Source: Crotophaga sulcirostris (Eukaryota; Chordata; Aves; Cuculiformes; Crotophagidae). Taken from it: a stretch of 64,000 nt of DNA. Within the stretch, counting starts at the first letter, position 1; the number at the start of each line of letters is the position of its first letter. The notes below the pieces were generated by a model. That model did no database searches. It saw only the letters and a list, made by a program, of their open reading frames with translations, and was not told the origin of the DNA. Of this stretch, positions 37,801 through 46,189 are shown piece after piece. A program made the position numbers and the translations under genes. The stretch is taken from contig VYZB01000036.1 of NCBI GenBank assembly GCA_013397455.1, positions 1,782,657 through 1,846,656 on the forward strand, read 5' to 3'.

Positions 37801-39409
37801 ACTGGGTATACGCATATGAAAATTAATAGCATTCCACTGCTCTATATGCAGAGGGAAAATAAGTTTTGCCAAATTTAAATGAAGACTACTTGTTCAAGCA
37901 CGTGTTTGCAAAATCATTAGTCAGGTCTTCTTATTGACAGAATAACTAATTTTGTAGTTCAAAAATCGACAGCTATCTTATGCATTTGGTTTGATTTTTA
38001 ACCCCACTGTAAGGTTTTCATTTCTAAATGAAGCACAGAGCATCTCCAAGAAATTTATTTTTGATAAGGAGCAGTACAGGCATAGAATAAAACTACTTTG
38101 AGATATTAAGCACACATACATTAAACACATACTGACAGGAAAGTTGTTCTAAAATAGGTAAGATTATAAATAAGTTCAAGCTGAAAAGAACATCAGAAAG
38201 AAAAGCTGCCTAAGAGACGAATGAAAGAATGAACACTCCACCCAACTACCCTGGCCCCATAACATACTATTATATAAACGAACACATAACAACCATTACA
38301 AATCAGCTAATCGTTTGGGGATCTCTAACACAATGACATATTGTATCCTACTAGCCTATCTCCTATTCTTCAAAATAGTATATTTTGACTTGTGTATTGC
38401 TTCTAATATGCATGTGCAACACCCACTGACATCAAGAGGAGTGACATATGTGAAGCACAAATAACACATCACTGTTATTTGTAAGGGAAGAAAAGTATTT
38501 CAGCTTTTTTAAAGCATTAGAACAACTCTAAACCATTTCATTTTAAACACAAAGAGACGTTTTTACTAGCTGAACAATACCTACTCACAAATTGTATTTA
38601 ATTAAAGGAGCATTATCAAAGTTGCCATGCTCATCCTTTCAATTATTAATTCCCCAAAATGATGCATTTCTTTTTAAACCACAAGTGAAAGCATTCAACT
38701 AAAAAACTCTATAACAAGGCACCAAGAAGGGAACCAAATTTCTTTTAGGTTACCAATTACAACAGTAGGAAGAACAATTACAAAAAAACTATCAAGTTAG
38801 CTAAATCTTCAAGGTACGCATTATACTTTCCACCGATGGCATCTTCCACATCATACACTAAGCAAAGAGACATTTCAGGGTTTTTTTTAATTCCTCTGAA
38901 AATAAGATCTGAGAGTTCATCAGAGCTCACCAAGAGAGATGTAGAGTAAAAACATAAACAGCAAAAGCAAGAGATTGCCAGAAACCTCATTTTACAAAAC
39001 AAAACAAAACAAAAAAACCCACAACAAAACCAAACACCAAACCCAACCGATTACACTTTTTGGAAACAAAGAGGTCAGATGTTTTACACAACATCTTGCC
39101 TTAAAATGCCCGTGTGGGGGCTTGGAGATTATTGCACAGCCAGCAGGAACTGAGCAACAATCTCCTTGAAATAATTCTAACGTGACAGTTCAAGTATGTC
39201 AAAAGAAAATTTCCAAGCAAAATTCAGAAACTTTTTTTTTTACCCAAAACTGTCACTAACGCCGCAGGTTTGCGACATCACCACAGTTCTTGGAAGCTGT
39301 TAAGGACGGAGGGAAGCAAAGCCGCCCGAGCCCCCCGCGCCCCCGTACCTGGTTGGCAGCACCCATGGTGATGGTGGTCAGTCTGGCAGCACTTGTCCCT
39401 CAGAGGCAT
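27052..39409 (-). CDS. ZNF800: ZNF800, zinc finger protein 800 (whole coding region, four exons)
   Basis: Join on the minus strand: 39409-39349, 37118-37023, 31950-31807, 28817-27052; 688 residues. The N-terminus begins [18 protein letters not shown], which matches the ZNF800 start as I remember it from mammals, and the match continues through all exons. Fingers by residue: C2HC at C71/C74/H87/C92, then C2H2 at 234-255, 292-313, 364-385, 511-531, 544-565 and 643-663. Long low-complexity linkers separate them, with acidic, Pro-rich sequence around 160-220 and basic, Ser-rich sequence at 340-350 and 440-500. The family is a nuclear DNA-binding protein, probably a transcription regulator; its role in endocrine-cell differentiation is literature knowledge and is not visible here. 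The protein is about 24 residues longer than my recollection of the human protein (664 aa); a KST-type repeat at 462-485 accounts for it. An in-frame TAG at 39437-39439, 27 nt upstream, supports the chosen start. Confidence 0.97.
27664..27735 (-). repeat. ZNF800: In-frame 12-bp tandem repeat in ZNF800 (KST-x repeat)
   Basis: Six tandem 12-bp units (on the plus strand variants of GTTGATTTAGWG) encode [24 protein letters not shown], residues 462-485, between fingers 4 and 5. The repeat sits in a basic Ser-rich linker. My recollection of the human protein has a single KSTS here followed by PSAAGG, so this looks like an expansion in the bird lineage or one subgroup of it. The function is unknown; extra Ser/Thr phosphorylation sites are possible. 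The units differ at several bases, so the expansion is not very recent. Confidence 0.85.
29873..29964. repeat. 92-bp repeat, copy A (ZNF800 intron 3)
   Basis: Begins ATGATTTTACAGGCCTCAGC and ends CAGCATCTGCACT. It matches copy B at 31332-31423 at 83 of 92 positions with no indel; 8 of the 9 differences are transitions. Flanks do not match. Confidence 0.9.
31332..31423. repeat. 92-bp repeat, copy B (ZNF800 intron 3)
   Basis: Direct-orientation partner of 29873-29964, about 1.46 kb away in the same intron and about 380 bp from coding exon 3. Unique sequence lies on both sides. Confidence 0.9.
31807..31950 (-). CDS. ZNF800: ZNF800 coding exon 3 (C2HC finger)
   Basis: 144 nt between the acceptor TTTATTACAG (ends 31951) and the donor A|GTAAGT (exon ends 31807). 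It encodes residues 53-100 plus the first base of codon 101. It carries the first zinc finger, C71-x2-C74-x12-H87-x4-C92, whose last ligand is Cys rather than His. It is phase 1 on both sides, so an exon-skipped message would stay in frame and lose only this finger. Confidence 0.96.
33430..33738 (+). mobile_element. CR1 LINE 3' fragment in ZNF800 intron 2
   Basis: Matches the CR1 tail: AAAGGAGGTTGTAGCGAGGT, TCTCTTCTCCCAAGTAA, GGTTTAGACTGGATATTGG, GGACATGGTTTAGTGGTGGG. It is degraded at its very end. Antisense to ZNF800. Confidence 0.85.
35285..36878 (+). mobile_element. CR1 LINE, internally deleted, in ZNF800 intron 2
   Basis: Plus strand, antisense to ZNF800. It starts in the endonuclease domain (translated [13 protein letters not shown] near 35320, then [10 protein letters not shown] near 35625). 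It jumps near 35690 to late reverse-transcriptase sequence (LTNLVAFYD, then [19 protein letters not shown] near 35970), passes the 3' portion ([12 protein letters not shown] region and [17 protein letters not shown]) and ends in TTCTATAATTCTGTGATT. Frames are broken by stops and shifts, so no active enzyme is encoded. The 3' end lies about 145 bp from coding exon 2. Confidence 0.92.
37023..37118 (-). CDS. ZNF800: ZNF800 coding exon 2
   Basis: 96 nt between the acceptor TATGTCTTTCAG (AG at 37120-37119) and the donor G|GTATGA. It encodes residues 21 (split) to 52 plus the first base of codon 53, read as [20 protein letters not shown] followed by [11 protein letters not shown]. This segment agrees with remembered ZNF800. 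It is probably a linker ahead of the first finger. Length is a multiple of three with phase 1 on both sides, so skipping would keep the frame. A plus-strand CR1 ends about 145 bp into the downstream intron. Confidence 0.95.
37119..39348 (-). other. ZNF800 intron 1 (first intron within the CDS)
   Basis: 2230 bp, donor GTACGG, acceptor TTTCAG, phase 1. The donor side lies in the CpG island; the rest is AT-rich. No repeat recognised. A 74-codon minus-strand frame at 38778-39002 is probably chance. Confidence 0.92.
39349..39409 (-). CDS. ZNF800: ZNF800 coding exon 1
   Basis: 61 coding nt from ATG (39409-39407) to the donor G|GTACGG (exon ends 39349), encoding residues 1-20 plus the first base of codon 21. 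A Cys/His-rich segment with four consecutive His lies at residues 12-15; its spacing does not form a standard finger. The upstream context is GC-rich. A TAG in the same frame at 39437-39439 rules out N-terminal extension. A possible acceptor, CTCTCTTGGCAG, ends at 39457, so this exon may be preceded by a non-coding 5' UTR exon located in or beyond the assembly gap. Confidence 0.93.
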
Positions 39410-39565
39410 TTTCCGCGCGCTCCACCTACTTTCCTCCTACATCCAGCAGCTCCTTTCTGCCAAGAGAGGCGCACGAAGCTGTCAGCCCGGCACCTCAGGA
39501 CGCCGCTGACCTCGCCGGGCCGCTCCCCGCCGCGGCACCCCCCGCGCAGGAGCGCGGCCCCATTG

Positions 39566-40015
39566 NNNNNNNNNNNNNNNNNNNNNNNNNNNNNNNNNNN
39601 NNNNNNNNNNNNNNNNNNNNNNNNNNNNNNNNNNNNNNNNNNNNNNNNNNNNNNNNNNNNNNNNNNNNNNNNNNNNNNNNNNNNNNNNNNNNNNNNNNNN
39701 NNNNNNNNNNNNNNNNNNNNNNNNNNNNNNNNNNNNNNNNNNNNNNNNNNNNNNNNNNNNNNNNNNNNNNNNNNNNNNNNNNNNNNNNNNNNNNNNNNNN
39801 NNNNNNNNNNNNNNNNNNNNNNNNNNNNNNNNNNNNNNNNNNNNNNNNNNNNNNNNNNNNNNNNNNNNNNNNNNNNNNNNNNNNNNNNNNNNNNNNNNNN
39901 NNNNNNNNNNNNNNNNNNNNNNNNNNNNNNNNNNNNNNNNNNNNNNNNNNNNNNNNNNNNNNNNNNNNNNNNNNNNNNNNNNNNNNNNNNNNNNNNNNNN
40001 NNNNNNNNNNNNNNN
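39566..40015. other. Assembly gap (450 N)
   Basis: A run of N in the centre of the CpG island. Flanking sequence is extremely GC-rich, so this is probably sequence lost to GC dropout. It likely hides the ZNF800 transcription start and 5' UTR. Long open frames that cross it are artefacts. Confidence 0.99.
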
Positions 40016-40070
40016 CCCCTGTCCCGCCAGAGCGGCGGCCGCTGACCCCGGAGCCGGATGGGCACAGGGG

Positions 40071-40080
40071 CAGGAAGTGA
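40071..40080 (+). promoter_or_regulatory. ETS/GABPA-type site
   Basis: CAGGAAGTGA matches the core GGAAGTG bound by ETS-family factors and lies in the CpG island 42 bp from an NRF1-like motif. It is a sequence match only. Confidence 0.4.
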
Positions 40081-40112
40081 CTGCGGTCCTGGCGGCGAGG
40101 GGGGCCGCGCAG

Positions 40113-40123
40113 TGCGCAGGCGC
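40113..40123. promoter_or_regulatory. NRF1-like site
   Basis: TGCGCAGGCGC is close to the palindromic NRF1 consensus (YGCGCAYGCGC) and sits inside the CpG island. It is a sequence match only. Confidence 0.4.
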
Positions 40124-40187
40124 CGCTCCCCCGGCCGCGACCGCACAGGTGCCGCGCGGCGTGGCGGCCGTTGGGCTGCGGCGCGAG

Positions 40188-40197
40188 GGGGCGGGGC
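40188..40197 (+). promoter_or_regulatory. GC box (SP/KLF site)
   Basis: GGGGCGGGGC, a perfect GC-box core, in the CpG island about 780 bp upstream of the ZNF800 start codon. Confidence 0.45.
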
Positions 40198-40327
40198 TGA
40201 GCGCCGCGCGGGGGCCTCGGCGGGAGCCGGCGAACCCCTAGTCCCTGAGGGGAGAGAGGCTGGCGGGCAGGCGCTGCCCCGAGCGCGCCGGGAGCAGCCT
40301 CCAGCACCTGCGGTTCTGCCCCGCTCA

Positions 40328-41167
40328 GCCTGGGCTGCTTCATCAGTTTAAAAAAAAAAACCCGGCCACTGAAAAGGACGGATCGGTGATTTCAACACCT
40401 GAAGGAAAAAGTTGCTTTCTGAGGGAGAATTGTGTGATGTGTAATCCCAAATACTGATGTGTATTCCATACGCGGGATGTATATTCCAAATGCTGGGCTG
40501 CTTCATTACAGTTTTAAGAAACGACCAGTTGTTCTGAAATCCACCATGGAAAAGGGCAGATCGGTGATTTCAACACCTGGAGGAAAAACTTCCTTTCTGA
40601 GAGAGCAGTGTGACATGTAATCCAAATACTGGGTGTGTATTCCAAACACTGGCATATAAGACATTAGGAACAATTTCTTCACCAAAAAGGGCTGTCGGGC
40701 ACTGACACCAGCTGCTCAGGGAGGTGGTTGAGTCACCATTCCTGGAGGTGTTTAAAAGAGGGGTAGATGAGGTGCTCAGGGACATGGTTTGGTAGTGGAC
40801 AAGTACGGCTGGACTCGGTGATCTCAAAGGTCTTTTTCAACCCAGCAACTCCATAATTACAGTTTTAAAACACCCAACCAGTTGTTCTTTGATTCACCAT
40901 GGAAAAGGACAGATTGGTGATTTCAACACCTGGAGGAAAAACTTTTCTGAGGGAGAATTGTGTGATGTGTAATCCGAATACTGGATGTGTATTCCAGAAG
41001 CCTGGTCTCCTTCATTACAGTTTTAAAAAAAGAACGACCAGTTGTTTTTAAATTCGCCATGGAAAAGGACAGATTGGTGATTTCAACACCTGAAGGAAAA
41101 ACTTCCTTTCTGAGAGAGAATTGTGTGATGTGTAATCCAAACACTGGATGTGTATTCCAAACACTGT
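40328..41167. repeat. Tandem array of ~160-178-bp units beside the ZNF800 promoter
   Basis: Units start at AAAAGG following a CCATGG-like junction: a partial unit 40328-40371, then 40372-40549, 40550-40902 (split by a CR1 at about 40655-40855), 40903-41062, and a partial one 41063-41167. Each carries the blocks GGTGATTTCAACACCTG, TTTCTGAGRGAGAATTGTG, GTGTAATCCAAATACTGG, GTGTATTCC and CATTACAGTTTTAA. I do not recognise it as a named satellite. It abuts the CpG island directly. Copies are about 85-95% alike by eye. Confidence 0.85.
40655..40855 (+). mobile_element. CR1 LINE 3' end inserted in the tandem array
   Basis: Matches the CR1 3' end (ATTAGGAACAATTTCTTCAC, CTCAGGGAGGTGGTTGAGTC, GGACTCGGTGATCTCAAAGG, TCTTTTTCAACCCAG). 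It is heavily 5'-truncated and interrupts the second unit of the array, since array sequence resumes with ATTACAGTTTTAAAA. The array therefore had at least that unit before this insertion. Confidence 0.85.
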
Positions 41168-43675
41168 TAAGAGGACATCTGCGCACTGTGGTGGATGGCC
41201 GGGAAGCCAGTGTCTCCAGCTGCATTTCCACAGGGTGTCTGCTTAGTCCTGTGCTCTCTCAGTGCTCTTCTCTTAGCAGTTTGGGCTGGTGAAAAGATAA
41301 TACTCAAGTTTTCGCCAAAGGAAGAGACACGAGTGAGTCTTCTTCCACTTACGGGAAAGCTTCTATCATAAAAAGAAATCCTTTTGTAAGGAATAAACAC
41401 ATCATTGCAGAAAAAATGCTGAGTAGTGGTGCCGACACAGAAACAATCTGTTGAACTTTGGCTTGTGACAGAATCATCTCTTAATGGAGATGGAACTCAG
41501 AGTTCAAAGTCAAATCTCCAGTCCATATTAGAGTAAAATGTCTCACTAGTGCTGTTTCTCAGATCAGACATTGAGAGATTTTACTATCTCTAACCATCAA
41601 CTTTTAAGCAGTATAGCCATTTTTTTAAATACAAACATTTAGTTCAATCAATAAGTCTATTTCCAAAGCAGCAGGAGGCCAAATTCAAACTATATGAAGT
41701 TCATTTGGGTTTTGGTTAGTGAACTTGAAGCATCTTAAGTATCAGAGGACAGTTCAAACAGCCTAGTGCTTAGTAGGATCTTAGGCACAGCAGAAGTCTA
41801 CCAAAACCATCATGATGATAGGCGTCCAAACGCAGGTCTCTGCATGATTCCAGAGGTGCTTTTGTTTTGATGAGGTTAGCCATATCCTGAGCTCTGCTGC
41901 ATTTTAGACACAGAGAGGAAGTGGCTTAAACTCCACCCAGCCTTGAAGCTGTATTCAGCCCTTGTGACTTGTTTGTGTGTGGAAGACCCTAATCTGTATA
42001 TTTTTATGTTTAGTTCATCATGTAGTTTATAATGTAACCAACTAGTGATGTGGGCAAGCAAACGATCCCAAACGTTGATCAGTCAGACAGTCAATCATGT
42101 GCAAAGTGTATCTGGTACAGATAAAAATTGCCAGCACAGATCAGGGAGTAGCACCTGACCTAGCAGAAGATGCCCTTGGGAGAGTACTTGCAGATGGAAG
42201 TCCTTTCAGCCAGTGACTGGCCATTGTATTTGAGAACTTAAGGTCAAAGTGTCAAAGATCCAAGTAAAGCTCACTTCACAACACACTGCTGCAGTTGTTC
42301 ATCCAACATGGTGAACTGGAACTAGGATCCAAGTTGAGTTTCGTTGTGTAAATGAAGAACAAGCATTATGTTCCCTTACTTTGATAAAATGGAATATTCC
42401 TCCATTAAATATGAATGATAATTGGGATCTACGTATAAATACATTTTAATAAAACTTATGAAATAAAAATGGTGAGACGAAACTGGGTAAACTTTCCATT
42501 TGTCTTACTTAGATAAAAAAAGACTCAAGGAAAATAAAATTTAGAGGTTTTTAAAATTATAAGAACTAATTATTCACACAATCCATAATTTGCTTGTATC
42601 CAATCCATAATTAGCTTGTATCCAGTGAACAAGGAAATTCACAGCTAAACAACGTACAGTGTTAAAAAGTGCAGGATCCTTCTCCATATAACACAGATAA
42701 GGATAAAAACCCTTTTGATGCATTTCATGTAAATTCTAAGCATAAAATACATTACTAAAGGCATTTTTTTGAGTTTAGTTTCTGTTCTCTGGCTAACGTT
42801 CTCAACATAACCAGCAGACTTTGAAACAGCATCTTTATTTATTCTTTGCCTTTTGGATGATATGGAACTGGCGAGATGTTTTGAACTGAGACTTCTGTTA
42901 CAACTTGATGATCCAGTTATTTTTTAATCATTTCTCTGTTGAGGTTAATGGCTTTGAGAAATCCAAAACTCAGAACAGTTTATCTTAGTTACTGGAATAT
43001 GCTTCCAAAATGTATAATGAAGTATTCTAGTAAGGGAGGTATTTTTTGGTAGAGGATATTGAAGCATTATCTCAAATAGTTGTGATAGTAGGTTTAGTGC
43101 CCTACTGAGAGGTTTTGTTCTGCCAAAGGGCTGGGAGTAACACCTGCTGAGATGCCTTCCCATCTGTTTATACATCTAAGAGCTGTAAGATTTGATTAGT
43201 AAAACTTTTCCTCATACACTGTGACCACTGAATTTTTTTTTCTGTGTTTGGGATGCATTTTGGAGGAAGCACCTGGCTTCACAGCAGTTTTTCCTAGCAG
43301 AAAATAACTCTACATTGGAGTGAATTAATGCTGTGATGCTTCAGTGAGCACAGTTCAGTTTTGCAGAGATGAAGGTGAAGTTGCATAAACTGTGAAGGAT
43401 CTCACACGTAATGTGTGCTAATCAAGCAGTGTCACAAACCATAATCAGGAAGCGTTTCACTGCAAATACAGATATTCCAGCATTCCTTAATACATCACTC
43501 TTAGTTTATCTCAGTGATTTGATGTGGCCTCATCTATTATTCTCACTGAAAGCATCCCATGATGAACTGTACATTCATGAAGTCCAGAGTAAACAAATTG
43601 TAGATGTAGAAGTCTGAGAGCAATTCAGACTGCATCAGGCACATTAAGACCCCTTCATTAGAGTCTCTGTGTCAA
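41168..43675. other. Intergenic, beyond the tandem array
   Basis: Single-copy AT-rich sequence with a 22-bp tandem duplication near 42.6 kb. No gene recognised. Confidence 0.6.
42580..42623. repeat. 22-bp tandem duplication
   Basis: AATCCATAATTTGCTTGTATCC is followed immediately by the same 22-mer with one T-to-A change. A small local duplication. Confidence 0.9.
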
Positions 43676-43790
43676 TGATGGCCAGATGGGTAGAACATTC
43701 ACCCGGGAAGCAGAAGACCTTGATTTCTAAATCCTAAACTACAAGTTAGAGACTGCTTTTGTTAAGCACAAGGCACAGTTCAATCAGGAA
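43676..43790 (+). mobile_element. Possible old tRNA-derived SINE
   Basis: TGGCCAGATGGGTAG (43679-43693) fits a pol III A box. It is followed by ATTCACCCGGGAAGCAGAAG, and about 32 nt downstream of the A box by a decayed B box around GATTTCTAAATCC (43722-43734). This order and spacing resemble a tRNA head in an old amniote SINE. The arms no longer pair, so it is not a working tRNA gene. The 3' limit is a guess. Confidence 0.35.
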
Positions 43791-45127
43791 TGCAAGAGCT
43801 GGGGGTCTAAAGAGAGAATAACAAAGACAAGCTGATTCTGTTGAGAATGCGATTAACTTAGGGAAGGGGAAAAACAATACTGAGTTCTGGTTGCAATTCC
43901 CAGTGCTATTTATTTATTTATATCCAATCATGCTTAAATGGGAAATGAATAAACAAGTCTTTAGAGCACAGACTTGTTGACTTTCAAATAAAGGTGGGAT
44001 CACTCAGACAACTGTAAAGTGTTTTTTCTTGGGTCAGACACTGCAAAAAAGGACATTACAAGTTTTCTATGCACTACAAGTGAAAAAATGTGAACTGGTT
44101 CTCCTCACGCCATTTTATAACCCAATACAACTTGCTTACAATGTTCACAGTTTTATACTGTGTATATTTATAAGCTTCGTGATTTTGGTGGAATTTTAAA
44201 ATTACATTCAGTTATATTTGCATCAAATCTACATTTGCATAATTGCAATGTTTACACTATCCTTCTACCATAACCTTGACAGTATCTTATGGAAAATCCC
44301 TGGGCTAGAATAATTCTGAATCTTAGTCAGTGTGTATTCCAGTCTAGCAAACAGCTGCATTTTCATGCTCTGTTCCCCAATTAACACAAAGCTTCATTAC
44401 ACTTTTGGGATAAAAATAAACTGCTATGTGTATTATCTTACCCATAATTCATTTATTTACAAAGTTAGTAAAACTCATAATTAATTAGACTTCTCATGAG
44501 GTCTAATTCCCTTCTGTACTTGCTACTGCACTACTATAAAGTTTAGCAAAGGGAACAATTTGCAATGCATCTCTCCCCTAGGAGATCCTTGTCATCATTT
44601 GATCACAGTTTCAACCTATTCTGTTTTTTTTCCCTTAATAACCTTCAGCTTTGATTGTTGATTGCACAGTGACACAGCTTCGCATGGAGGCAGGAAAAAA
44701 TTTCTGCCCTAGAAGTATTTAGTTCATGATTACAGCACTTTTGTGGAAAGCATTAGCTGGTGGTTCAGTCTCCAGCAAGTCTGCATGTGGACTGGAATCC
44801 AGGTTTCCTATTTCAGTGCTGCACCTTCTTCTGACAGCAGTTTCTGGCAGACGAGTTAGCATACAGGGTAAATACTTTTATTTTTAGGAAAAGTCTGTGC
44901 CACTAGAAACAACTGACTAGAAAAGCTTTGGCAAATGGCAAGTGACAAGAAACAATCCTTGTAATGCACCAAGAAGACATTCTGAATTATCGGATCAGTG
45001 TGATTGGTAACCCTTTCTTAGAAGGAAGAAGAAAAAAAGTAACTGAATTGAAGACACAGCTTGGGTAGTTTTGAGTGGGACTTGGGCACTTGTACCATTT
45101 GGAACTTCACCTCAACTAGCTAAGAAG
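43791..45127. other. Intergenic, no gene recognised
   Basis: AT-rich sequence, including a short TATT run near 43910. Nothing else supported. Confidence 0.6.
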
Positions 45128-45407
45128 GTTCAATAATCAAGGACAAGAGGAGTGGCCTCAAGTTGTGCCACGGAGGTTTAGATTGGATATTAGGAAATAT
45201 TACTTCACTGAAAAGGGCTGTCAAGCACTGGAACAGGCTGCCCAGGGAAGCAGTTGAGACAACATTCCTGGAGGTATTTAAAAGACATGTAGAAGTGGCA
45301 CTAAGGGACATGGTTTAGTTGTTGACTTGGCAGTGTTAAGTTTATGGTTGCACTTGATGACTTTAAGGTCTTTTCCAATCTCAACAGTTCCGTGATTCTG
45401 TGATTCT
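45128..45407 (+). mobile_element. CR1 LINE 3' end
   Basis: Matches the CR1 tail (GGACAAGAGGAGTGGCCTCA, GGTTTAGATTGGATATTAGG, ACTGGAACAGGCTGCCCAGG, GGACATGGTTTAGTTG) and ends in the double GTGATTCT tail motif. 5'-truncated, non-coding. Confidence 0.92.
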
Positions 45408-46189
45408 CATTTCCTCCTCATGGGTCACTAACAAGTACAGCATGATTTGCAGTTTGTCTTTCTTTAAGAAAGGCATCATTCTGCATAAATATTCTCCCCT
45501 GCCCAGCTTAGCTGGGTTAAAAAGTATGCTTCTCACAGTACTGATAATTTATTTAACAAAAGAATTAACCTAATCAAATATATGAGGAAAAAAGGAATGA
45601 CTTGCTTACAGTATTATATAATGAATTTGCATCTTCTTACCACATTTGTTTTTCATCCAGTCCAGTGATTTTTTGCCTTGTACAGCCTTCCTGCAGAATG
45701 AAAGTAAACTTAATTTAGTTCATGTTCTCATCCCTGATTGATCTAATTAATACAAAATACAAACAGATATTAAACACAATGAGATGAGTACTTTTGAAAA
45801 TAATTTACTTGAGACATATATTTTAAGTGTTTAATTATACTTATGACATGGACTGGGAAATGGAGGACAAGGCATCTAGATAAGGAATTTGAGGCCAAAT
45901 GGAGACCTTGTATAGGATGCTGATTCACAAGGTGATCACCTTCTGTACCACATAGTGTATTTAAAACCTATTTATATTTATGGATCTAGTGAAGTTTAAT
46001 ATCAGTATAAAGCATTGCCAGCTATCTCATTCTTCTGTAGGTGGTAGGAAAGGATGCGGACCGTCAAAGACAGAAGAGAGAGGGAAGGGAAGAGAAGACC
46101 TAAGAATCCCTAATCCTTTCAGTGGAAAAGATAAAGGAGTGTACTCCTAAATTATCTCAAAATGTGCTGGTGGGGGGAAGGTATTAGAG

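Larger units (their letters stand above)
39290..40330. promoter_or_regulatory. CpG-island promoter of ZNF800
   Basis: A sharply bounded GC- and CpG-rich block, unlike the AT-rich surroundings, covers ZNF800 coding exon 1 and about 900 bp upstream. The middle 450 bases are an assembly gap. Beyond the gap are an ETS-type site (AGGAAGTGA near 40071), an NRF1-like TGCGCAGGCGC (40113-40123) and a GC box GGGGCGGGGC (40188-40197), the usual set for a TATA-less housekeeping promoter. The start site itself is not visible. The island could also drive a divergent plus-strand transcript. Confidence 0.85.

Noticed and set aside
38778..39002. 74-codon minus-strand frame with a signal-peptide-like start, in ZNF800 intron 1
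   Set aside because: No family match, lies in an intron, and has no acceptor/donor pair that keeps the ZNF800 frame.
39290..40343. Long open frames over the CpG island (about 250-280 codons)
   Set aside because: They run through 450 N and are artefacts of translating unknown bases.
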